A stretch of 64,000 nt of DNA, taken from positions 15,577,442 to 15,641,441 of the forward strand of contig ML677348.1 of the NCBI GenBank assembly GCA_007922305.1, in the 5' to 3' direction. The stretch comes from Dermatemys mawii (taxonomy: Eukaryota > Chordata > Testudines > Dermatemydidae). The notes under the pieces are model-generated. The model made no database searches. It was not told where the DNA came from and worked only from the letters and a program-made list of their open reading frames with translations. Positions 56,591-64,000 of the stretch are shown here, one piece after another. The translations under genes and the position numbers were made by a program. Positions within the stretch are counted from its first letter, which is position 1; the number at the start of each line of letters is the position of its first letter.

Positions 56591-59500
56591 GTTAGTCTGC
56601 ATACAGTGAGAAACTACAATGGACAAAACTCATACTAAGGAGCAACAGCAACTCTCCGTACTCCTCCCTTGCAGGAGCCTCGCCATGGGTGAGCTAAATA
56701 CAAGAAAAGGCTGACTGAAGATTCCATTCTGCAGCACTATTGTACTTGGGAATAATATCTTTTAGGGACCTGATCATGTAAATTGCTCAGCTTCCATTTA
56801 CCTTGGAGGTAGAGAGTTGAAGGTGTCCAGCGTCTCATGGACCCTTCAGCATCTTAGCACCCTAAATCAATATAAAACCCTTAGCACTGCTGTTTGTAAA
56901 ATGTTCTTTTTCATTTAATGGTCAGGAAAGCCAAGCTATTAACTTAACTTCACAGAGTATTATTACTCTGTAAAAAGTACTCTACCAGGACTTAAAGTGA
57001 GTCAGAGTGCTTTGCAGTGAAAAGTGAAAATTACCAGCTTGCTAAAACAGTTATGAAAAATATGACAATGTTTGACATAGTGCCCAGCTCTTTTGACTGA
57101 GCAAGCAATGTTTTAATCACAATAAAAAGAAGTATCTATAAATATAATGTACTAAGAGCAAGAACATGAGTAAGCACCAGATGCAGTTGAAACACATGAA
57201 ATATGATGCAAAGTCTGGAAATGTACTAAAATAAGATATTGGAGTGGAGTGTGGGAGAGGAATAATAGGAACAGAAACTGTAAACATCTTGGAGAAATCT
57301 GTAGGAGGCTGCAAGCAGGTAATCAGAACCAAGACAAACGGACTTGTCCTTACTGCAGGTCTGGTTGTCGCGGAGATTGTGATACCTACACCCTTTCCTG
57401 TTACGTGCTAATTTTCTAGTAATTCCAATCATTCTGACTCATTTGGGGTCTCTTTAGTTATTTTAGGCATTCAAACCAGTCAAACATAATTAACACACAC
57501 ATACATATCCATTATTGATTTTTTTTTTTTTTTTTTGGCTACTGATTGTGTCCTGACCTTTAAGATGTCTGAGAACTATGTGATGTTTATTTCCTGTGTC
57601 TTATTCCAGTCTGGATGAAATGAGACATTAAAAATTGACATCATAGGAAGGGGATAGGTTACTGAACACGGGCAGTTTCGGGGGATGGAGTGCAGGTGAA
57701 TGGAGTCTGTGTGGAGCTGATCCGATGCTTTGAAAGAATTCATAGGTTGATGAGTTTAAAATGGAGCAGAAAGTTTGAAAGTAAAGCCACAAGATGGTTG
57801 ACACTATCGCTCCTGTCAGCCAGTCCAGCTTGTAAGGCAGGCCTAGGTCCTCCCCAGGAAATAACGCCAGCACTGGAAGCTGAGTCTCCTACACTAGACA
57901 GAGCTGGATCTGGAAGCTCCATGCTGCCTCTCCGGCAGTGTGGGTTTCAGGGGGCTATCTAGGCTGGGCGGAGTGTAGGGCAGGGCAGACCTGGAATTAC
58001 TCCTGATTTATACCAATTTTAAAGGAGAGGAATATTTTAGAAACATTTAGTTAAACTATTTTAATGGCAAATATGACAGCATAAAGTAACTCATGGGGAG
58101 CTTCTTTGTTTCACTTAGCCTTGTTATTAGAGGGGTTTTTCTTCATGAACACATGGTTTTATTTAACTATGGTAAACCAGTCATTTGAAGTGAAGGAAAT
58201 ACCTTCATAACGGAATATAGTTACACATTCCCCAGCATGGAGCAGACTAATACTGGCTGTATCCTAGCAGTGTAGAGAAGCTTTTGTTCAGTTAACTTAC
58301 TGATGTTAGTTAAAATTGCCCAATTCCATTCACAAAGCCCGTGCATATGAAGTCAAAAGGGATTTCCATAGCACAGCTATGGACATAACAAAAACTTCAC
58401 AATGCAGATAAGAATCAAGGAATAATTACTATGAGGTGTTCAAGAGACAGTAATGGAGGTGCTAGGGAGCTGCAAGCTGCAGATGATGACTAAGAAAAGG
58501 CAAAATTTTGAAGTATATGGAGTTAATATTAGAGCTGCAGCAAACTGTTCACCCTAACAATAAGAGGGCAAACTCCTTATATCTAGCTTCCCTCACTACT
58601 CTTATTCATGTCTTAGCTGGCATGTCGCCCAACTCACTGCTTACAATTCTTCATGGGATTCTCCAAACTCTGATTTTTCCCTTGGTCCTCTCCTCTCTTG
58701 GCAATAGCTATGATCTCTATGTGCTGACCAGCACAATGAAGAGATCTCAGAAGTGTTCTGTCCCTTTGAGGTACAATGCCTACTGAAGTTCTCTCCCTGG
58801 GGCAGTGAGGCTCTGCTCTCCACAACTTTTTCTCTGGGATGGTGATGTCACAACCAAGTCTTATATGAACTTGTTAGGTAGCTACTAACTCTGCCTGTAA
58901 CATAACACTTTCCATTATAACAATGTTTTCAGTTACATCTAACCTTGCTAATCTTTAACTGTTTCACATGAAATTTTCCATGTTGGTGTTTGCCTGAAGT
59001 TGAATTATAGTGATTGTGATTTATTATTAGTATGTTTCAGCTAAAATGCTTCAAATGATTCGGAGAACGAAGTTAGGGGGAAAAGCACAATAGTCTTAAA
59101 TCTAGTATTTCCTCCTCCCTTTCATCTAGTAATCAGTTAAGCGCTAGTTGAAAACAGAGTTCTCTCATTTTTCCAAATGTGTAGAGATGATGTAGCTGTG
59201 CATTACTTTGCAAAATTTAACATCTAGAGAGGTTAGTTGCTTAAAGTACTCTCAGATCTGTACATTTCTCTAAGGATAACCTTGAGTTTCACAACCAGTG
59301 CTCTTATTTTTTTTAAAAAAAACCATTGGCTTTGATTAGCTGCAGCATTATGAGAAATGCATTTCAGGAACCTTAGAGCTAATGTCCCACAAATTATTTG
59401 AAAGACTTATTTCTCTGTACTGCAGAGGACCTTCTCATCTTATGCTACCAAATACATAAAGTGTGTGTTTGTACTAAATTTGGTTAGCCTTTAAATCTTG

Positions 59501-60425
59501 GAATGTGTGTTTGGGAAAAATATGGACAGCAGCAATATCAATCATAAATTCTCAGAGAAGCTATAGTATCTTGGTTAAAGCAATTGTCTATTGCTGACAA
59601 AGCAAATGTTGGAGGTACAATGAAACCTCCCTCCCCCAATTAGTTATTCATGAAAAACAGGAAAAAGAGTACGAAGTTTTTGGTAACCATTTTAGATATA
59701 AGTGCATGTTTTCCCTCAGGGGTGTAATTAAGTCAAGTGATAATACATTTTCTTGAGGAAAATTAGCAAAAGAAACAAATCCAAAGGTTTTTTTAAAAGC
59801 CATGAGAATTTATATAATCAACTAGAACTTCTACATAGCCAAATTATGTATTTTCCTGATCAAAAAGAACTCAAGCAACTTACTTGGGCCTTAGCCCTGC
59901 TTGGCCATTCAGATGCAAGCAGTCACATTGACTAGTTAAGTTACCTGCTTCTCCAAGGTGCTGAGGTGAAACGATTTCTATTTGTAAGACACTTTGAAAA
60001 CCTTTGAAATGTTTCTATAAACCTACCTCATTTATATATGGGCCTACATGGTATTCCTTGCCTAAGTAAGGCCTTCTTGTGTGATTAAGGGTTTGCAGGA
60101 CCAGCCCCTCATTAACTAATCAAAACCCATGAGTTAAGTACAGTTCCTAGGTTTGGTAAAAGTTCCCACAATTAATCTCAAGTTTTGACTTTGTATGACC
60201 ACAAATGAGATCTTAACTTTTACCTTCCTGACTATGGTGCTGAGAGACCTAAGCTCCCTATAAAGTTTGAGTCAAAAGATTGGGCCCTAAATTAGAGGCC
60301 AGTTTCAGAGACGTGTGCTAAGGAAACCAAGGTCAATGTTCAAGTATCCATTAAGCATTCAGTTAAATACAAATGCACACTCAGATAGGATTACTTAAAG
60401 GCAAATTAAACTGAATATAAGCAGT
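56591..60425. other. spacer, nothing recognised
   Basis: Apart from the poly-T tract, this stretch has no supported feature. A piece near 57987-58025 (CTGGAATTACTCCTGATTTA) resembles the palindromic repeat seen at 38456-38565. Confidence 0.5.
57518..57537. repeat. poly-T tract
   Basis: An uninterrupted run of about 19 T before GGCTACTG. May be a reversed retroposon poly-A tail, but no retroposon body is recognised on the adjacent side. Confidence 0.85.
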
Positions 60426-61503
60426 TGTAATGGTTCTCAGTGATTGAGTCACCTTGTTATCCCCTGCCTCTAGCACGGTAGCCATGCCCATGGTGGCAGG
60501 GTGTCAGCTCCCCAACACCACCAGGCTTTCATCCGCTCAAGGAAACTTCTCTGGGTTATGCCAGTGCTGTTTTCACCTTGCAGGTTGACAACAGGCAGTC
60601 CCCAAGTCCTTCTGAATTGTTCCCTTGTGATACCCAGCCCCTGTCACAGGCTACTCACAAGAATCCTATATCCTCTGTCCCTAAAAGGAGCAGTGTTCCT
60701 CACTTTAATTTTACTTGAATCACCAGTCCTATACAAACACAGCACTTGTAAGCGCTTAAATAAACCTGTTTTTGTTCTATTATAAGAGAGAATAGAGAGT
60801 TATATAGAAACACTAGAGTGATGGAAACAAAGTCACATTACAGAACAAAATCAAAATGCAAACTGTGTCTGTTTATTAATAGTTACCATCTACTAAAGTG
60901 AACTTGTGGGGGAAATCTAATCTATTGCAGAGCTGGCTGGCTTCACAGGGACCAGGATCCAATTTTTAATGACTGTTCCTGGTCCCCAAGATGCCTCCTC
61001 AGGGAAAGTGTCCTGTCCTAGAGTGCCTTTCCCCACCCTATGTTATACTTATGCATAGTCAGGATTATTCTTTGTTTAATGTTCCTTTTTAACCTCCAAG
61101 TGGTTTGGATTGTTTGCAGTTGTCTCTGATGGTTTTCCATTGAAAGCCATGATGGAGCAAGGCTGGACAATTGAGCCTTAAATTACATTGCCAGCTAACT
61201 AGGATGGGATGAACCTCTCTCCTGCCTGAATGGGTCATCACCGAGGCATATTCTCTGAATAATTTTCACTCCAAGTCTGTAACTCAGACTCTCAATATAA
61301 TTACTTTATTCTGTTCATTTTACCTATACATGCATCTCACTAAGGTTATGAATCTTGACAAATTGCAAGCTTTCTGTAGAAACCTTATATGTTTTGCTTT
61401 ATGGATACATATCCATCAATACATTTATTTGATGTAATGAGTTTGTCAGATCTGAGATTTGCAAAGAACGGGTGGCCCTTTGCCAGGGAGCCTCAGTATC
61501 ACA
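60426..61503. repeat. 1.1-kb LTR-like repeat, family C, copy 2
   Basis: Runs from TGTAATGGTTCTCAG to CTCAGTATCACA (TG...CA), 1078 bp. Flanks are GCAGT (60421-60425) and GCAAT (61504-61508), a 5-bp target duplication with one mismatch. It aligns with 36882-37990 throughout. AATAAA occurs on the plus strand near 60757, but the transcriptional orientation is not certain. No coding content. Confidence 0.75.
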
Positions 61504-62019
61504 GCAATAATAAAGTATGATTAGGAACAAAGGTTTTTCATGCTCTGTTTTGTGCTTTATTCATTTAAATCCAAAACTTATCATGTGAAATCATACAATT
61601 TCTGTTTGTTTGTTTTTAAAGACTGGTTAAAACCTTTTGTGCTTGTAAATACAGTGTTTGAACTGCCCTTGCTTACTAGCATATTGAGATGGCAACACTT
61701 ATCAACTCATTTCACTTATTAAGCTTGTAATTCTTAAATACCAATGTGTCTGAAAGGCAAAGATTCAGTTTTCTTTTTGTTTTTATGTTCCCTGATAGCC
61801 TTTCATCTCTTTTTTCCTGGAACAGATGATTGTCAAATGCTTTAGTGTATAGTAGACCATGTGGGGTGAGGAAGAATTTTGCAAGATAACCAAAAGTGGT
61901 TGGGAAGCTCCTGTGCTAGAAAAACACAGGAACATTGTATATGATTGGGGTTGTGAATGATGCCTTTCCTGTTCCAAACCACAACATGCTGGAGGGTGAA
62001 ACATTCCCATTGCTTCTGT
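61504..62019. other. spacer, nothing recognised
   Basis: Short A/T-rich stretch, two frames of 60 and 75 codons without motifs. Confidence 0.5.
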
Positions 62020-63582
62020 AGAGGATTAAGGAAGTAGCTGAAGAAATCTTGGAAACATCAGCAATTATCTTTTGGAGAACTCATGGAGGATGAGTGAGGT
62101 CCCAGAAGGGCAAAATGGTTCCTGTCCTCGAAAAAGGGAACAAAGAGGACGTGAGGAATTACAGACCAGTCAGCCTAACTTTGATACCCAAATAGAAACT
62201 GGAACAAATTATTAAGCAATCATTGAAAAAGCACCTTGAGGATAATGGGGTTATAAGTACAGACACTCCCTAGGTTACGCAAGACCTGACATTTGCAAAT
62301 TCGCACGTATGGAAGAAGTTCATAAGCCAGAAATAGGATTTTTGAGTTGCAGAAATTGTTGCATTACGTACGGGTATATGTTTCTGACTTAAGCAAAATT
62401 CGTGTTACACAAGGCTTTCCGGAATGGAATGATTATATAAGTTGGGGGGGTCTCTGCGATAGACAACATGGACTTGTCAAGAACAAATACTGCTTAACCA
62501 ATCTAATTTCCTTCTTTGATGGGGCTAGTGGCTGAAGGAATGGGATGTAATATGTTTGGTTTTTTTAAGTCAGGTTTTTGACACAGTCCTCCATGACATT
62601 CTCATAAGCAATTAAGGGTAATATGGCCTATATGAAATTACTGTTAGGTGCATAGCTCATTGAAAGGCCATACTCAAACAGTGACCATTTGCTGCTTGTT
62701 GTCAAACTGGGGAGATCTGTCTACCACGGTCTCTCAGAGGTCAGTCCTGACTCTGGCACTAGTCAATATTTTCATAAGGACTTGGATAATGGAATGGGGT
62801 GTCTGCTTAAAATGTGCAGAAGACACCAAGGTGGGAGGAGTTGCACACACTTTAAAGTACAGGATTGGAATTCAAAACAACCTGAACAAATTGAAGGACT
62901 GGGTCTGATTTCAAGAATATGAAAGTCAATAAAGACAAGTGAAAAGCACTACATTTAGAAAGGAAAAAAATTAAAATGCATAACTGGTTAGGTGGTAGTA
63001 CACTGTAATCATCTGATCTTTTCAGTAGTATCACAAATTGAATGAGTCAACAATGTGATGCAGCTGTTAACAGGAATGATGTGTGTAAGACATAGGAGGC
63101 AACTGTCCCACTCTACTCACAACTGGTGAGATGTTGACAAATTGGAGAAAGTCCAGAGGACAGCAACAAAAATAGATTTGAGAGAACCTTTTTTTATTAT
63201 TTTTATTTATTTTAAGGTAGGTGTGTATCATCTTGAGAAAAGATGAGTGAGGGGGAGCTGACAAATCTTCAAATATGTTAGAGGCTCTTTTAAGGAAGAT
63301 GGTTATCAATTGTTCTCCAAGTCCACTGAAGTTAAGACAAGAATTAATCTGCAGCCAAGGAAGTTTAGGTTAGATACTAGAAAAAGGTTTCTAACTATAA
63401 AGGCAGTTAAGCTCTGAAATATATTTCCATGGGAGGTAGTAGAATCTCCATCAATGGAAGTTTTTAAGAACAGGTTGGACAAGCACCTCTAAGGGAACCT
63501 CAGTTTCCTTGGTCGTGCCACCACACAAAGGACCTGGACTTGAAGACTTCTCAAGGTCCCTTCCAGGCTTACATTTCTATGT
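62020..63582 (+). mobile_element. CR1-type LINE, 5'-truncated, interrupted by a MITE
   Basis: Starts in the RT (KGNKEDVRNYRPVSLTLIPK near 62130), is split at 62260-62456 by a small MITE, and continues DRQHGLVKNKYCLTNLISFF near 62461. Then a decayed LINIFIRTWIMEWGV segment near 62760 and the catalytic-region remnant CAEDTKVGG near 62814. The tail reads CCTGGACTTGAAGACTTCTC then AAGGTCCCTTCCAGGCTTAC and ATTTCTATG, a subfamily different from the copy at 49826. Many stops. Confidence 0.8.
62260..62456. mobile_element. 197-bp Tigger-like MITE inside CR1
   Basis: Starts CAGACACTCCCTAGGTTACG after TA (62258-62259); right end, reverse-complemented, CAGAGACCCCCCCAACTTAT. Interior words AAATTCGCACGTATGGAAGA and GCAAAATTCGTGTTACACAA are typical of pogo/Tigger-like MITEs. 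The right TA is not kept. CR1 coding sequence resumes right after it, which supports both edges. Confidence 0.65.
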
Positions 63583-64000
63583 AATCTCCTCAGTATCTCC
63601 TGTTGGCTGACTTAGTATCCTTTAGGCATCCAGTTCTCCCCATGCATTGTATAGGGACCTTGGGCATCTAATTCAGGGTTGTATATTCCACTAGGCAGCA
63701 GAAAATCTGAAAGTTGAGAAGTGCAATGCTGAGCATTGCACTAAGTTCCCCGTGTGAAACTCAACCCTTACTGAATGTGAATGTCGTTCACATGTGCCCA
63801 GATTTTACACCTGGGTAACAAAATGGCAATGTACTATAAGCTGCTGTACAACAGTGAAAGTGATTATGAATAAAGTTCCTCATTCCTCTTTATGAATAAA
63901 GACATTAATTTATTCCTTTTTCCTAGGGAAAACTCAAGCTGGTCTTTAAAGAGTCTATTATAATGCCTAGCTTTTATCCCTCTTCTGACCACCCCTGGAA
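63583..64000. other. spacer, nothing recognised
   Basis: No supported feature up to the window end. Confidence 0.5.

Noticed and set aside
1..64000. Many open frames of 60-140 codons as possible host genes
   Set aside because: They overlap on both strands, lack domains, start motifs or splice structure, and many lie in simple or tandem repeats. Their number is what random AT-rich DNA plus repeats would give.

Overview
The window looks like intergenic DNA from a reptile, most likely a turtle. It is AT-rich and has no convincing host exon, no long open reading frame outside transposons and no sign of prokaryotic organisation. It is filled with decayed interspersed repeats: several CR1-type LINE copies (one ending in the tail TAGATGACCTCCTCAGGTC followed by the ATTCTATG microsatellite, as in turtle, crocodilian and bird CR1), MIR/CORE-SINE fragments, hAT, Tigger-like and other MITEs, and solo LTRs. 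The species call is inference from repeat style; a crocodilian is the main alternative. Family names come from recognised sequence, not from a database search.

Layout. 1-5.4 kb: AT-rich spacer with palindromic MITE pieces, one 411-bp Tigger-like MITE and a hairpin. 5.7-9.5 kb: a plus-strand CR1 5' fragment, a GC-rich hAT-like MITE, a 416-bp hAT MITE with 8-bp target duplication, and a minus-strand CR1 fragment. 9.5-9.95 kb: a tandem block of palindromic units. 10.56-17.92 kb: the most informative part. A degenerate hAT transposon (copy 1) carries a 751-bp solo LTR with a 5-bp target duplication. A second copy of the same hAT (copy 2) starts inside copy 1 and is itself split by a 2549-bp DNA transposon with CACTG termini, a TAA target duplication and a nearly complete transposase gene of about 560 codons (one nonsense codon, one frameshift). 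17.9-24.5 kb: GC-rich dimeric repeat, a minus-strand solo LTR, a second LTR family, a G-rich minisatellite and another copy of the 410-bp hAT MITE. 24.5-33 kb: AT-rich spacer, a long Tigger-like nonautonomous element, and a MITE whose internal minisatellite contains the only assembly gap (10 N). 33-44.8 kb: MITEs, a tRNA-like SINE piece, a possible L2 fragment, a 1.1-kb LTR-like repeat family and two other LTR-like repeats. 45-49.8 kb: Tigger-like MITE and an LTR interrupted by a 390-bp hAT MITE with a perfect 8-bp target duplication. 49.8-53.5 kb: two head-to-tail LINE copies, the second carrying a 119-bp hAT MITE. 53.5-64 kb: MIR, LTR-like GC-rich sequence, the second full copy of the 1.1-kb LTR-like repeat, and a CR1 copy split by a small MITE.

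No genes act together here. The content is a stratified record of mobile-element insertions, and nested insertions give their relative order: hAT copy 1, then hAT copy 2 inside it; the solo LTR in copy 1 and the CACTG transposon in copy 2 came later, in unknown order. The CACTG transposon is the best candidate for a poorly described system.
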